Source: Candidatus Melainabacteria bacterium (GTDB taxonomy: Bacteria > Cyanobacteriota > Vampirovibrionia > Obscuribacterales > Obscuribacteraceae). Taken from it: 64,000 nucleotides of DNA. The number at the start of each line of letters is the position of its first letter. The stretch's first letter is position 1. A model generated the notes under the pieces. The model was not told where the DNA came from, did no database searches, and was given only the letters and a program-made list of their open reading frames with translations. The position numbers and the translations under genes are program-made. Where the stretch lies: the NCBI GenBank assembly GCA_003153555.1, contig PLZS01000064.1, positions 62,001-126,000 of the forward strand, written 5' to 3'. Positions 45,451 to 56,567 of this stretch are shown piece after piece.

Positions 45451-48400
45451 GTGGAAATCATTGACAACATCAACTCTTTGCTGGGTGATGATCTGAAGAC
45501 TTCTATAAAGTCCAAAAGCCGAATAAAGGTCGCAGCATCATGCTTTTCGATTTACGCTTACGAGGCGCTGAAATCCGAACTAGCCAAGATCGAGTCCCTG
45601 GAGTTTATTTTCACAGCACCCACTTTCGTGCCGAACGAGGTCACTGATAAGCTTCGAAAGGAGAGTAGAGAATTTTTTATTCCTAAGTCCAAACGAGAAC
45701 GTAATTTATATGGTTCCGAGTTTGAGATTCAACTTCGTAATAAACTGACCCAGAGAGCCATCGCTCGCGAATGCGCGGAGTGGATCCGGACCAAGGCCAA
45801 GTTTCGGTCTAATAAAACGAAATCCCCAATGCAACAGTTCGCCTGTGTCCTAGGGTCAGCCTCCGATGTCGCTTATATGCCACTCCATGGCTTCACTGCC
45901 GTGGATTTGGGCTATCAACGAGGGGACGCCTTTTCCAATATCGTAAATCGATTTGATGAGGCGACGTTTACTTCGACATACCTGCAGCTTTTTGACCAAC
46001 TTTGGAATGACCCCGGTAAGCTCGAAGATGTCACCTCAACTATTTGTGAGCATATTGCTTCGGTCTATCAAGAAAATTCTCCTGAGCGAGTTTACTTTCT
46101 GATGCTATCTAACATCTTCGGAGAATTTCTAGAAGATGTAGATGAGGACCTCTTGCCTAACGATCAAACAGGTTATCTAGAGACGCTTGTTTGGAAAAAG
46201 TTGTTCAATTTTCAGCGCGATGCCGCAATCGGTATAATCAACAAATTAGAAACTTACAATGGCTGTATTCTTGCCGACAGTGTTGGTTTAGGAAAAACCT
46301 TCACTGCCCTAGCTGTTATCAAATACTATGAGCTGAGAAATCGCTCAGTCCTCGTACTGTGCCCCAAAAAGCTTGCGGATAACTGGAACAATTACAACAG
46401 CAATCTTACGACTAATATTTTTTCGAAAGATCGCTTTAATTATGACGTTCTCTGCCATACGGACTTATCCCGAACTACTGGCGAATCATTTGGGATCCCA
46501 CTAAATCGCATCAACTGGGGCAACTATGACCTTATCGTGATCGACGAATCGCATAATTTTCGCAACAACGAAGCAGTAAGAGATCGAGAAACACGCTATC
46601 AAAAATTGATGAATAATGTGATTCGCCAGGGTGTCAAAACAAAGGTATTAATGTTGTCCGCCACTCCGGTTAATAATCGATTCAATGATCTGCGCAACCA
46701 ACTGGCACTCGCTTACGAAGGAGACTCTGAAAATCTTCGCAAAAAGCTTCGCTCTGGAAAGGCGGTGGAAGAAATATTCCGAAATGCTCAAACCGTCTTT
46801 AATCAATGGTCTCGACTACCGACGGAAAATCGCACAACCAAAGCCATCCTTGATTCTCTCGATTTCGACTTCTTTGATTTATTAGATAGTGTAACCATCG
46901 CTCGCTCACGAAGACACATACAGTCCTTTTACGACACAACAGAAATTGGTCGGTTCCCCGAGCGCCGCAAACCGCTGTCTTATCATTGTCCACTCACAAA
47001 TCGTGATGACGTTCTGAATTTCAACGACATTTTCGAACAGCTGTCGTCACTCAAGCTTTCTGTCTACGCGCCCATCAGTTATATCCTGCCGAGCCGACGC
47101 AAAAGGTATGAGGACTTATACGACACCTCTGCCAAAGGTGGTGATGTCAGATTTCGACAACTTGATCGCGAACGAAGTCTTCAGGCTTTAATCACTACCA
47201 ATTTGCTCAAACGTCTCGAAAGTTCTGTAGAGGCGTTTCGTTTAACTCTTCAAAGTTTGCAAGAAAATCATAATCGCACACTCGGCAGAATTGAACTATT
47301 TAAAACGAAGGGCGCAGATGGTGCTGCTGTTGCTGACTGGACTCAAAATTTTGACGATCTCGACACGGAAGAGGATCTTGCTTCCGCTTATTTAGGTGAT
47401 ACCGATACTGGTGGCAAGGTAAAAATTGAGCTGGCTGACATGGATCTTCCATCTTGGGAGCATGACCTGAAAAGCGATTTGCAAGTCATCAGCGCCTTGT
47501 CAGACTCAATGGCGCTGGTTACTCCAAAGGATGATGCCAAACTCCAGCACCTCAAGGCTCTTATCCTAAAAAAGATTGAAACCCCTATTAACGAGGGTAA
47601 TCGAAAAATACTACTGTTCACTGCGTTCGCCGATACGGCTGACTATTTGTACACGAATCTTGCTGATCACTTGCTTGGCACAAAGGGCCTGCACACTGGA
47701 AAGGTAACCGGAACGAATGTACCTAAATCAACTCTCGGCAAGAGTTATGATTTTCAATCACTTCTGACGTTATTCTCACCACGGGCAAAGGAGAAAAGCC
47801 TGGTTTTACCGGATGAGAAGGCCGACTTAGATCTTCTCATTGGCACAGATTGTATTTCAGAAGGGCAAAATCTGCAGGATTGCGATTACGTTATCAACTA
47901 CGACATACATTGGAATCCTGTACGGATCATCCAACGATTTGGTCGTATAGATCGAATTGGCTCAACTAATGAGACGATCCAACTGGTGAACTATTGGCCG
48001 GACATTTCTCTGGATGAATACATCAACCTGAAGGAACGAGTTGAAAACCGTATGGTTATTGCCGATGTTACTGCCACCGGTGACGACAATGTCCTTACTG
48101 CCAAAAGCAGTGACGTGTCCTATCGCAAGGAGCAATTGAGGCGACTTCAGGATGAAGTGATCGAACTTGAAGATTTGAAGACTGGAGTGTCCATAACAGA
48201 CCTGGGACTAAACGAGTTTCGAATGGATTTGCTTAATTATGCGAAAACGAATGGTGACTTCAGCATGCCCAACGGCATGCATGCAATTGTTCAAGCCAAG
48301 CCAGAACAAGGATTGCGCCCAGGTGTAGTATTTGCGCTGCGCAACCTTGATCAATCTATCAACATCAATCAGCAAAATAGACTGCATCCCTACTATCTGA

Positions 48401-48729
48401 TTTATGTAGCAGAAGATGGGAAGGTCATAGCAGATCACACAGAAGTCAAATCGATTCTAGATCTTGTGCGCTCAAGTTGCAAAGGTCAAGGCGAGCCGCT
48501 CCAATCAGTATGTAGAATTTTCAATCAGCTCACTTCTGACGGGCGTGACATGAAAATCTGCTCCGATCTCCTCAACTTTGCGATTCGTTCGATAATCGAC
48601 GTCAAGGAACAAAAAGATCTCGATAGTCTGTTCTCAGGCGGTAAGACCACGGCGCTCTTAAACACGATCGCGGGACTAGACGACTTTGAACTTATAGCCT
48701 TTCTCGTAGTGCAGGAAGAGAAAGAATGA
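45451..48729 (+). CDS. SNF2-family helicase with degenerate PLD-like N-terminus
   Basis: 1092 residues from GTG 45451. The first 150 residues (RIKVAASCFSIYAYEALKSE, LEFIFTAPTF) look like the PLD-like domain that heads many defence helicases, but I see no HxK motif, so it is probably inactive. The helicase core follows: LADSVGLGKTFTALAVI (Walker A), VIDESHNFRN (DESH), LSATPVNN, and in the second lobe DCISEGQNLQDCDYVINYD and IQRFGRIDRIGS. It is an ATP-driven DNA translocase or remodeller. Its stop overlaps the DUF4391 start by 4 bases; it is the first gene of the restriction-modification unit. Confidence 0.88.
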   Translation: MEIIDNINSLLGDDLKTSIKSKSRIKVAASCFSIYAYEALKSELAKIESLEFIFTAPTFVPNEVTDKLRKESREFFIPKSKRERNLYGSEFEIQLRNKLTQRAIARECAEWIRTKAKFRSNKTKSPMQQFACVLGSASDVAYMPLHGFTAVDLGYQRGDAFSNIVNRFDEATFTSTYLQLFDQLWNDPGKLEDVTSTICEHIASVYQENSPERVYFLMLSNIFGEFLEDVDEDLLPNDQTGYLETLVWKKLFNFQRDAAIGIINKLETYNGCILADSVGLGKTFTALAVIKYYELRNRSVLVLCPKKLADNWNNYNSNLTTNIFSKDRFNYDVLCHTDLSRTTGESFGIPLNRINWGNYDLIVIDESHNFRNNEAVRDRETRYQKLMNNVIRQGVKTKVLMLSATPVNNRFNDLRNQLALAYEGDSENLRKKLRSGKAVEEIFRNAQTVFNQWSRLPTENRTTKAILDSLDFDFFDLLDSVTIARSRRHIQSFYDTTEIGRFPERRKPLSYHCPLTNRDDVLNFNDIFEQLSSLKLSVYAPISYILPSRRKRYEDLYDTSAKGGDVRFRQLDRERSLQALITTNLLKRLESSVEAFRLTLQSLQENHNRTLGRIELFKTKGADGAAVADWTQNFDDLDTEEDLASAYLGDTDTGGKVKIELADMDLPSWEHDLKSDLQVISALSDSMALVTPKDDAKLQHLKALILKKIETPINEGNRKILLFTAFADTADYLYTNLADHLLGTKGLHTGKVTGTNVPKSTLGKSYDFQSLLTLFSPRAKEKSLVLPDEKADLDLLIGTDCISEGQNLQDCDYVINYDIHWNPVRIIQRFGRIDRIGSTNETIQLVNYWPDISLDEYINLKERVENRMVIADVTATGDDNVLTAKSSDVSYRKEQLRRLQDEVIELEDLKTGVSITDLGLNEFRMDLLNYAKTNGDFSMPNGMHAIVQAKPEQGLRPGVVFALRNLDQSININQQNRLHPYYLIYVAEDGKVIADHTEVKSILDLVRSSCKGQGEPLQSVCRIFNQLTSDGRDMKICSDLLNFAIRSIIDVKEQKDLDSLFSGGKTTALLNTIAGLDDFELIAFLVVQEEKE

Positions 48730-49421
48730 GACAAATACTCTTCGATTATCCGAAAAATGCGGTGTTCGGACGCGTATTGCCTAAAAGTAAGATCTATCAA
48801 CATACGAATCCTAAAACAGCTCTTAAAGAGTTGTTTATTCGACAGGTGGAGCAAGTTGTTTGGCAGTACAAACTGGCGCCGGAAACCATAAACCTGAGCC
48901 CCTCGCCGACGGTCAGTGAGATTCAGATTTTTACAGTCACTCTCAAAACAGGTGATATTCAACATGACGTACTGGAATGCATAGATCAAGCAATTACGCA
49001 TCCCATTGTGTTCGAGTTGTATTTTGGAGAAAAGGTAAAGGCTATTGCAGCATTTAAGAGTACGAAAAATCCAAACTGTCCAATTAAAATCGTGAGTAAC
49101 TATTTTGAAAGCACCTGGATGCCGCGCGAAACAACGCGAATCCCATTGCCTATGGTGCTTGATTTCGATCTGTTATATTCGAGCATTCTCGCCCCTCTAT
49201 TGCCGTTTCCAGCTCGCCCTGGCGAACGTTTGGACGAACGCGTGGATAGAATGGAGCAAATTCGCTCCAAACAGCGTGAATTAGAAAAATGCGAAATCTG
49301 TCTTCGTAGAGAAAAACAGTTCAATCGAAAAGTTGCATTGAATGCAGCGCTACGGAAATTGAAACAGGAAATTGAAATTCTTACTCAAGAACAGTACCAA
49401 CACTGCAAGGAACAACCATGA
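48726..49421 (+). CDS. DUF4391 protein
   Basis: 231 residues. The N-terminal alpha/beta part (VFGRVLPKSKIYQHTNPKTA, FIRQVEQVVWQYKLAPETIN) and IQIFTVTLK with HPIVFEL identify DUF4391, a family found next to SNF2 helicases and Mod/Res genes. The C-terminus is a coiled coil with REKQFNRKVALN, a motif repeated at the end of the 56568-60842 protein. Overlaps of 4 bases with both neighbours tie it to the helicase and to the first Mod. Probably an adaptor; no enzyme motif is visible. Confidence 0.85.
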   Translation: MRQILFDYPKNAVFGRVLPKSKIYQHTNPKTALKELFIRQVEQVVWQYKLAPETINLSPSPTVSEIQIFTVTLKTGDIQHDVLECIDQAITHPIVFELYFGEKVKAIAAFKSTKNPNCPIKIVSNYFESTWMPRETTRIPLPMVLDFDLLYSSILAPLLPFPARPGERLDERVDRMEQIRSKQRELEKCEICLRREKQFNRKVALNAALRKLKQEIEILTQEQYQHCKEQP

Positions 49422-51415
49422 TGGAAAAGTTGAAAATGCACTCTCCGAACTTGGTACGGGACAATGTGTCTGTTATTCAGAATCACTTTCCTGATTGCGT
49501 AAAGGAAGTTCATAGCGAAGACGGCACTATAAAACTTGCAGTGGACTTTGATCAACTACGACAAGAGTTATCGGAATCTATTGTAGAGGGTCACCAGGAG
49601 CGATACCATCTCGATTGGCCGGGGAAGCGGGATGCGCTTCTAACCGCCAATGCCCCAATCGCTAAAACACTTCGTCCATGTTTGGAAGAGAGCGTTGACT
49701 TTGATACTACGAAGAATTTATTGATTGAGGGCGACAATCTCGAAGCGCTAAAATTGCTGCAAGAAACCTATCTCAACAAAGTCAAAATGATCTACATCGA
49801 TCCACCCTACAACACACGCAACGACTTCATATACAACGACGACTTTGCTGAAGACGTTGAAGCCTACTTCAAACGTTCCATGCAACTGGACGAAAGTGGA
49901 AATAGGCTCGTGGCAAACACCGAGTCCAATGGAAGATTCCATTCAGACTGGATGTCTATGATTTATTCGCGTCTAAAACTGTCTAGAAATCTTCTCCGTG
50001 ATGATGGGGTAATTTTCGTATCTATAGGCGATGATGAGCAGGCCAATTTGAAAAAAATCTGCGACGAGATTTTTGGGCAAGCTAACTTTCTTGGGTGTGC
50101 CTGCCGGGTCTCAAAGAAAGCTAACAATCAAGGCGATTATTGGGCTCCGAATTTTGACTATGTTTTGAGCTATGCAAAGAACAGGCTTGAGTGCCTACAT
50201 TTCTTCGGCGGCGTCAATTACAAAGCATACAAAGAGGTGGACTCTGAAGGTGCGCGAGCAGGCGAACAATACCAACTTCTTCGTCTATACATGACTAGCT
50301 TGGATCCGATGAGAGGTTGCACAAATCAAAGGTATTACATAAAGGCGCCAGATGGAACACTCTTAATCCCGCCAGGAAATGTTTTTCCGAATGAGTTAGA
50401 GGACGGTGCCGGTGTTCCGCCGAAAACCGGTGAAGATAAAGTTTGGCGATGGAAGGCTGAGAAGTACAAGACTGAACAGGACAGGATAGTAGTACAACGA
50501 GTATCTTCGTCCAATTTAATTGATTCAAATGGAAACTCAGTTAAATGGAACGTTTTCACAAAGACTTATCTGAACGACGTTATTAAGAATGCCACCGCGA
50601 AACCTAACAGCTTGATCGAGAATCATATTAATCAAAATAGCTCTCACGAGTTGGGCAAACTGGAGATTCCGTTTAGTTTCGCAAAGCCGTCTTCCCTAAT
50701 CAAATTTCTTTGCGAAATCTCTGGTGTCAAAGGCGATGACATAGTGATGGATTTCTTTGCAGGATCAGGCTCAACGGCCCACGCAGTGTTAGACCTAAAC
50801 GCCTCTACATCGTCTAACGTGCGATTCATTCTGGTCCAGGTCGCCGAAGAACTGCAATACGATGATAAGAACCAAAAGGCAGGATTTATTTTTTGCGAAA
50901 AAATGGATTTCAAAAAAACAATTCCGGAGATAACAAAAGAGCGAATTCGTCGCGTTGGAACAATGATTCGAGCAGAGAACCCAGACGACGAACATACTAA
51001 AAAGTTAGACGTAGGTTTTCGGGTACTGAAGCTTGACTCATCGAATATGAAGGATATTTTTTACACACCAGATGCTATTGAGCAGGGACAATTAAAAATC
51101 TTCACGGATAACATCAAGCCAGACCGAAGTCCAGAGGATCTGCTTTTCCAGGTGCTACTGGATTGGGGAGTTGATCTGTCACTACCAATTCGCCGAGAAA
51201 TCATCCAAAACAAGTCGGTTTTCTTTGTGGATGATAACGCTCTGCTGGCTTGTTTTGAAGCCGATACAAACGAAGAGTTCTTTCGATATTTGGCTCAATT
51301 TGCACCACTTCGCGTCGTCTTACGCGATAGTGGTTTTAGTTCAGATTCAGAGAAAATCAACGTAGAACAAATCTTTAAACAACTGTCCCCAGGTACAGAG
51401 GTGAAGTCAATTTGA
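49418..51415 (+). CDS. type III-like adenine methyltransferase (Mod 1)
   Basis: 665 residues. Beta-class order: catalytic motif IV IDPPYNTRNDF (DPPY 128-131) precedes the SAM motif I DFFAGSGSTAHAV near 450. Between them lies the variable target-recognition region. The C-terminus ([27 protein letters not shown]) is the usual Mod end. It methylates adenine in an asymmetric site; the site is unknown. The stop of the DUF4391 gene overlaps its ATG. A shorter start one codon later (MEKLK) aligns with Mod 2. Confidence 0.92.
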   Translation: MMEKLKMHSPNLVRDNVSVIQNHFPDCVKEVHSEDGTIKLAVDFDQLRQELSESIVEGHQERYHLDWPGKRDALLTANAPIAKTLRPCLEESVDFDTTKNLLIEGDNLEALKLLQETYLNKVKMIYIDPPYNTRNDFIYNDDFAEDVEAYFKRSMQLDESGNRLVANTESNGRFHSDWMSMIYSRLKLSRNLLRDDGVIFVSIGDDEQANLKKICDEIFGQANFLGCACRVSKKANNQGDYWAPNFDYVLSYAKNRLECLHFFGGVNYKAYKEVDSEGARAGEQYQLLRLYMTSLDPMRGCTNQRYYIKAPDGTLLIPPGNVFPNELEDGAGVPPKTGEDKVWRWKAEKYKTEQDRIVVQRVSSSNLIDSNGNSVKWNVFTKTYLNDVIKNATAKPNSLIENHINQNSSHELGKLEIPFSFAKPSSLIKFLCEISGVKGDDIVMDFFAGSGSTAHAVLDLNASTSSNVRFILVQVAEELQYDDKNQKAGFIFCEKMDFKKTIPEITKERIRRVGTMIRAENPDDEHTKKLDVGFRVLKLDSSNMKDIFYTPDAIEQGQLKIFTDNIKPDRSPEDLLFQVLLDWGVDLSLPIRREIIQNKSVFFVDDNALLACFEADTNEEFFRYLAQFAPLRVVLRDSGFSSDSEKINVEQIFKQLSPGTEVKSI

Positions 51416-51441
51416 GCAAACACAAAATCTCTGAACTCGGG

Positions 51442-51478
51442 TTGCTTCGAGAGGAAGCAAGTACGTGAAATTTTTCAC
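51442..51478 (+). other. two hairpins between mod1 and mod2
   Basis: TTGCTTC-GAGAG-GAAGCAA (51442-51460) and GTGAAA-TT-TTTCAC (51465-51478) lie in the only gap of the operon core. There is no good T-tract; they may affect RNA stability or the ratio of the two Mod proteins. Confidence 0.5.
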
Positions 51479-51511
51479 CCACTAACACCAATGCTTCAAA
51501 GGACAAATTTG

Positions 51512-53380
51512 ATGGAAAAGTTGAAAGCGCACTCGTCCAACCTGGCACAGCAAAACGTTTCTCGCATAAAAAACATTTTGCCGAACTGCGTCGTGGAAGC
51601 TCGCGATGAACATGGCAACATCAAGCTGTCCATCGATTTTGATCAACTTAGACAGGAACTGTCCGAGTCGATAGTAGAAGGTCCTCAAGAGCGTTACCAT
51701 CTTAATTGGCCCGGAAAGCGTGAAGCCCTCGTTACCGCGAACACTCCCATCTCAAAAGTTCTTCGGCCCGTCCGTGCAGAGAGCGTAAATTTTGATACCA
51801 CAAAAAATTTGTTTATTGAAGGCGACAATCTAGATGCGTTGAAACTTCTTCAGGATACCTACCTTGGGAAGGTCAAAGTAATCTACATAGACCCACCGTA
51901 CAATACGGGTAACGACTTCATCTACGAGGATAATTTTGCGGAAAACAACGATGCCTTTTTAAAACGAACTGTGCAAAAGGATGACTTGGGAAATAAGCTC
52001 GTTTCAAACACCGAAAGCAATGGTCGCTTTCATTCGGATTGGCTGAGCATGATGTATCCAAGGCTCAAATTGGCAAGGAACTTATTGCAGGACGACGGAG
52101 TAATTTTCATCAGCATAGATGACAACGAAGTGCCAAACCTGAGAAAAATATGCGACGAGATTTATGGGGTAGAGAATTTTGTCGCTGAGTTTATTTGGAA
52201 ACGACGGGTCTCATCTGCGATGGCAGATAACAATGTTTCTGCAGACCAAGATTATGTCATCTGCTATCAAAAGGGACTGTTAGAGGGCTTCCTGGGTATC
52301 GGAAAGGACTTTAAAAAATACTCGAATCCCGACAATGATCCAAGGGGCCCGTGGATTTTGGACAACCTTACGGTTGGAATGAATTCCTCAATGCGCCCGA
52401 ACCAGGCTTATGATTTAGTTGATCCTTCCACAGGAAAAGTCTACCCTTTCAACCCGAATAGAGTATGGGCGTTCATCCCTGAATCAATGAACAGAATGAT
52501 TAAAGAAGGGAGAGTTATCTTTCCAAACGATGAATCAAAACGTCCTATGCAGAAACGATTCCAGAATGAACTCAAAAGCAATTACAATCCATTTTCTACG
52601 CTCATGTTGGATCTGGTAGGTATGAACACCGAAGCGACCCGCACCATTCAAGATTTGATGGGCGGAAATATTTTTGACTACTCGAAACCAGTTTCTCTTC
52701 TAACCACGTTGATCCCGCAAATCACTACTGGTTCGGACATTATCTTTGACTTCTTTGCGGGTTCCAGCTCAACGGCCCATGCTGTAATACAGCTTAATTC
52801 TGAAGATGGTGGCAATCGGAGATTCATCATGGTTCAACTTCCAGAAGATTGCCCAGAAAAATCTGAAGCCTTCAAGCAAGGCTACAAAAATATTGCCGAA
52901 CTTAGCAAAGAGCGTATTCGCCGAGCTGGCAAAAAACTTTTGGACGGCAACCATCACGAAGACTGGAACAAAGACATTGGTTTTCGAGTGCTGCGGGTTG
53001 ACACATCCAACATTGCCGACGTTTACAGCACACCAGATGAACTTGACCAAATGAAAATCACGTTTCACGCTAATAACATTAAGGCAGATCGTACCCCGGA
53101 AGATCTGCTTTTTCAGGTGCTTCAGAGCTGGGGCGTAGATCTGTCATTACCTATCAGAACAGAAAACATTCAGGGCACGCCTGTTTTTTTCGTAGACGAT
53201 AACGCCCTAATTGCTTGCTTTGCGTCGAACGTCAACGAAGAGTTGGTTAAAACCTTAGCTCGATTCGGGCCACTGCGTGTCGTCTTTAGCGACAATGGGT
53301 TTGAATCCGATGCTGTCAAAATTAACGCTGAACAGATCTTGAAACAATTGTCACCAGCCACTGAAGTGAAGTCGATTTAG
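51512..53380 (+). CDS. type III-like adenine methyltransferase (Mod 2), divergent recognition region
   Basis: 622 residues from ATG 51512 (AAAGGA upstream), aligned with Mod 1 at MEKLK; ATG 51491 is possible. The N-terminal 220 and C-terminal 150 residues closely follow Mod 1, including [11 protein letters not shown] (127-130) and [15 protein letters not shown]. The middle is quite different, which implies another DNA target. Motif I reads [13 protein letters not shown], with Ser for the Gly found in Mod 1; this may weaken SAM binding. It arose by duplication and recognition-domain exchange, by inference. Res follows after 10 bases. Confidence 0.9.
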   Translation: MEKLKAHSSNLAQQNVSRIKNILPNCVVEARDEHGNIKLSIDFDQLRQELSESIVEGPQERYHLNWPGKREALVTANTPISKVLRPVRAESVNFDTTKNLFIEGDNLDALKLLQDTYLGKVKVIYIDPPYNTGNDFIYEDNFAENNDAFLKRTVQKDDLGNKLVSNTESNGRFHSDWLSMMYPRLKLARNLLQDDGVIFISIDDNEVPNLRKICDEIYGVENFVAEFIWKRRVSSAMADNNVSADQDYVICYQKGLLEGFLGIGKDFKKYSNPDNDPRGPWILDNLTVGMNSSMRPNQAYDLVDPSTGKVYPFNPNRVWAFIPESMNRMIKEGRVIFPNDESKRPMQKRFQNELKSNYNPFSTLMLDLVGMNTEATRTIQDLMGGNIFDYSKPVSLLTTLIPQITTGSDIIFDFFAGSSSTAHAVIQLNSEDGGNRRFIMVQLPEDCPEKSEAFKQGYKNIAELSKERIRRAGKKLLDGNHHEDWNKDIGFRVLRVDTSNIADVYSTPDELDQMKITFHANNIKADRTPEDLLFQVLQSWGVDLSLPIRTENIQGTPVFFVDDNALIACFASNVNEELVKTLARFGPLRVVFSDNGFESDAVKINAEQILKQLSPATEVKSI

Positions 53381-53390
53381 GGAGCACGGT

Positions 53391-56300
53391 ATGAAACTTA
53401 AGTTCAAAAACCAGCTTTTCCAGACCAACGCAGTTGAATCCATTGTTGAATGTTTCGCAGGCCAGGTAATTTTATCTGGAATCCAATACCGCATCGATCC
53501 CGGTAAGCAAGCCATTCCGCTAGAGTACACAGGCTTCAAAAATGCTGATATACAGATGACCGATGCTCAACTGCTAGAAAATATACGCGCTATACAGCGT
53601 CAGCAAAATCTTCCACTATCGGACAAGTTAGTGTTTAGTGCTGGCTGCAAAGTCAACCTCGATGTAGAAATGGAAACTGGCACAGGTAAGACGTATTGCT
53701 ATATAAAGACCATCTTTGAAATGAACAAACGCTATGGATGGAGTAAGTTCATTATCGTGGTGCCAAGTATCGCTATCCGTGAGGGTGTATATAAAACGCT
53801 GCAAGACACTGCAGATCATTTCACCGAAAGCTATGGCAAAAAAGCACGCTTTTTTGTGTATAACTCGAAACAACTTCATCAGCTGGAGAGCTACTCATCG
53901 GATGCTGGAATAAATGTTATGGTCATCAATATTCAAGCGTTTAATGCGACTGGCGCGGACAACCGCCGGATTTACGAAGAACTTGATGACTTTCAGTCGC
54001 GACGACCCATCGACGTCATAAGCAGCAATCACCCAATCGTAATTTTGGATGAACCGCAAAAAATGGAGGGCGCCAAAACATTGGATGCGCTGTCCAAGTT
54101 CAAACCAATAATGATTTTAAGGTACTCGGCTACACACCGCACCACGCACAACAAGGTTCATCGCCTAGATGCCTTAGATGCCTACAATCAAAAGTTGGTT
54201 AAGAAGATTGCGGTACGCGGTATTGCTATCAAAGGATTGGCTGGTACGAACGCTTATATGTATTTAGAGGCAATTGAGATTTCGAAGAAATCTCCCGTGG
54301 CTCGACTAGAGTTAGAAGTGCGCCAAGCCGGCCAAATCAAACGTATCGTAAAACGTCTTGAGAAAGGCAGAGACCTTTTCATTGAATCGAACGAACTTGA
54401 CCAGTATCGAGGTTTTATCATCGCTGAAATTGACGCGGTTAAGGATACAGTCGCTTTCACAAACGGGGTTGTGCTAACGGCAGGTGATGCCATGGGGGAC
54501 GTCACTGAGTCAACAATTCGCAGGATTCAAATCCGCGAGACAATTAGAGCGCATATGGAGAAAGAGGACTCGCTTTTTTCACAGGGGATCAAAGTGCTTT
54601 CGCTGTTCTTTATTGATGAAGTAGCAAAATACCGCGACTATGGTCAGCCTGATGAGAAAGGCGAATATGCGAGATGTTTCGAAGAAGAGTATGAGCAATT
54701 AAAAACCGAGTACCTGAGCCAGCTTCCCTTGGAAAGCAAGAAATACCGAGACTATCTCGCAGAGATTCAGGTGAGTCGCACACACAATGGCTATTTCTCA
54801 ATTGATAAAAAGTCTAATAGACTCACGAATCCAAACGCCAAGAAAACCGGAGAAGACAAAGGGCTATCCGATGATGTGGATGCCTATGACCTGATCTTAA
54901 AAAATAAGGAGCGATTGTTATCGCTTGAAGAGCCAGTTCGATTTATCTTTTCGCATTCAGCTCTGCGCGAAGGATGGGACAATCCAAATGTTTTTGTGAT
55001 GTGCATGCTCAAGCACAGCGAGAACACGATTTCACGCCGTCAGGAAGTAGGACGCGGCTTGAGATTGGCTGTAGACCAAAATGGCGATCGCATGGATCAT
55101 GCTGCCACAGTTCACGACATAAATATTTTGACTGTTGTGGCAAGTGAAAGCTACAGAGTTTTTGTGGACAACTTGCAACGCGAGATCAGAGAAGCCCTCG
55201 CAGTGCGTCCACGAAAAGTAGAAGAAGCCTATTTCAAAGGCAAAGTTATTGCAACAGAGTCAGGCGAATTGGAAATCACCTCTAAGATGGCGAAGGAGGT
55301 CCTCCGATACATGGTCAAGAACGGCTACACTGACAGTGATGACCAATTAGTCGACGACTATCACCAGGCCAAGCTCAGTGGCACGTTAGCGGCTCTAACA
55401 CCGGACCTCGCGCCGTTTTCAAAGCAGATTTTCGAGTTAATTGACAACTTGGTTAGCGAATCACAACTGCCAGAAGTCGGAAATGATCGCAAGCCCAAGA
55501 CTAATTACTTGAACAACAATTTCGACAAGAAAGAGTTTAGGGAACTATGGGCTCGTATAAATCGGAAAGCGATTTATCGAGTTGAGTTCGATTCAATTGA
55601 GCTTATCCATAACACCATTCGTGCACTAGATAAGGAACTGCGGGTGGTACCACTACAATACACAATTCAGAAAGGCGTACAGGCTGATGTCGCAACCTAC
55701 GATCAGTTGAAGTCAGGTCAGAGTTTTGAAATCAAAGAAACAACGATAGAAAACTTCAACGACTCGGTCCAATCTACCGTTAAATACGATCTCTTGGGAA
55801 AACTTGCAGAGAATACAAAACTGACCCGCAAGACTATCGCTGAAATACTGAGTGGCATTCAACCGAATGTCTTCCAGCTCTTTAAACAAAACCCAGAAAA
55901 CTTCTTGGCCGAAACATCCCGTTTAATTAACGAACAGAAGGCATCAATTATCATCGAGCGCTTGACCTACGATGAAATAGCAAAGCATTACGATATAGAT
56001 ATTTTCACAGCAGCACAGCGAAAGCAAGACTTCACCAAAGCCAGCCAGAAACTGAAAAACCATGTTTATGACCACGTGATTGCTGACTCAAAGATCGAGC
56101 GAGAGTTTGTCGAGGAGCTAGATAGCTGCAAGGACGTTGTCGTATATGCAAAACTGCCTCGTGGCTTCCTGATCCCTACACCTGTTGGTGATTACAACCC
56201 TGACTGGGCGATTTCCTTCAGAGAAGGGACTGTCAAGCACATTTATTTCGTAGCAGAGACTAAAGGCTCGATGTCCTCCTTAAAACTGCGGGAAATCGAA

Positions 56301-56438
56301 AATAAGAAGATCGAGTGTGCCCGAAAATTCTTTGAAGAAGTCAATCGGAAGATCAATCCAGAGAACGTGAAATACGATGTAGTCACTAGCTTTGGGCAAT
56401 TGATGGAGATTGTAGGAGTTGGGAACGTGTTAAAGTGA
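53391..56438 (+). CDS. type III restriction enzyme Res subunit
   Basis: 1015 residues with GGAG before the ATG. DEAD-like helicase core: [15 protein letters not shown] (Walker A 95-101), [10 protein letters not shown] (motif II, DEPQ), RYSATHRT, and a C-terminal lobe with [15 protein letters not shown]. The PD-(D/E)xK nuclease is at the C-terminus: YNPDWAISF followed by YFVAETKGS. Known family: Res with Mod translocates between sites and cuts unmethylated DNA. One Res here serves two Mods. The palindrome at 56440 follows its stop directly. Confidence 0.93.
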   Translation: MKLKFKNQLFQTNAVESIVECFAGQVILSGIQYRIDPGKQAIPLEYTGFKNADIQMTDAQLLENIRAIQRQQNLPLSDKLVFSAGCKVNLDVEMETGTGKTYCYIKTIFEMNKRYGWSKFIIVVPSIAIREGVYKTLQDTADHFTESYGKKARFFVYNSKQLHQLESYSSDAGINVMVINIQAFNATGADNRRIYEELDDFQSRRPIDVISSNHPIVILDEPQKMEGAKTLDALSKFKPIMILRYSATHRTTHNKVHRLDALDAYNQKLVKKIAVRGIAIKGLAGTNAYMYLEAIEISKKSPVARLELEVRQAGQIKRIVKRLEKGRDLFIESNELDQYRGFIIAEIDAVKDTVAFTNGVVLTAGDAMGDVTESTIRRIQIRETIRAHMEKEDSLFSQGIKVLSLFFIDEVAKYRDYGQPDEKGEYARCFEEEYEQLKTEYLSQLPLESKKYRDYLAEIQVSRTHNGYFSIDKKSNRLTNPNAKKTGEDKGLSDDVDAYDLILKNKERLLSLEEPVRFIFSHSALREGWDNPNVFVMCMLKHSENTISRRQEVGRGLRLAVDQNGDRMDHAATVHDINILTVVASESYRVFVDNLQREIREALAVRPRKVEEAYFKGKVIATESGELEITSKMAKEVLRYMVKNGYTDSDDQLVDDYHQAKLSGTLAALTPDLAPFSKQIFELIDNLVSESQLPEVGNDRKPKTNYLNNNFDKKEFRELWARINRKAIYRVEFDSIELIHNTIRALDKELRVVPLQYTIQKGVQADVATYDQLKSGQSFEIKETTIENFNDSVQSTVKYDLLGKLAENTKLTRKTIAEILSGIQPNVFQLFKQNPENFLAETSRLINEQKASIIIERLTYDEIAKHYDIDIFTAAQRKQDFTKASQKLKNHVYDHVIADSKIEREFVEELDSCKDVVVYAKLPRGFLIPTPVGDYNPDWAISFREGTVKHIYFVAETKGSMSSLKLREIENKKIECARKFFEEVNRKINPENVKYDVVTSFGQLMEIVGVGNVLK

Positions 56439-56439
56439 C

Positions 56440-56457
56440 GCCACCATATATAGTGGC
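56440..56457. repeat. GCCACCATATATAGTGGC palindrome after res
   Basis: 18-bp palindrome with a single asymmetric pair, containing CACCATATATAGTG (56442-56455). It starts 2 bases after the Res stop. It could serve as a terminator stem, but no T-tract follows. Confidence 0.65.
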
Positions 56458-56567
56458 ACAACGAATCAGAAATTTCTTATGGGTCAAGCGAATGGAGTAG
56501 CAATGAAAATTCCTTCAACTCCTGTCTGACAAGCAATCATAAACAATCGTCATTGTGAGGGGGCGTT

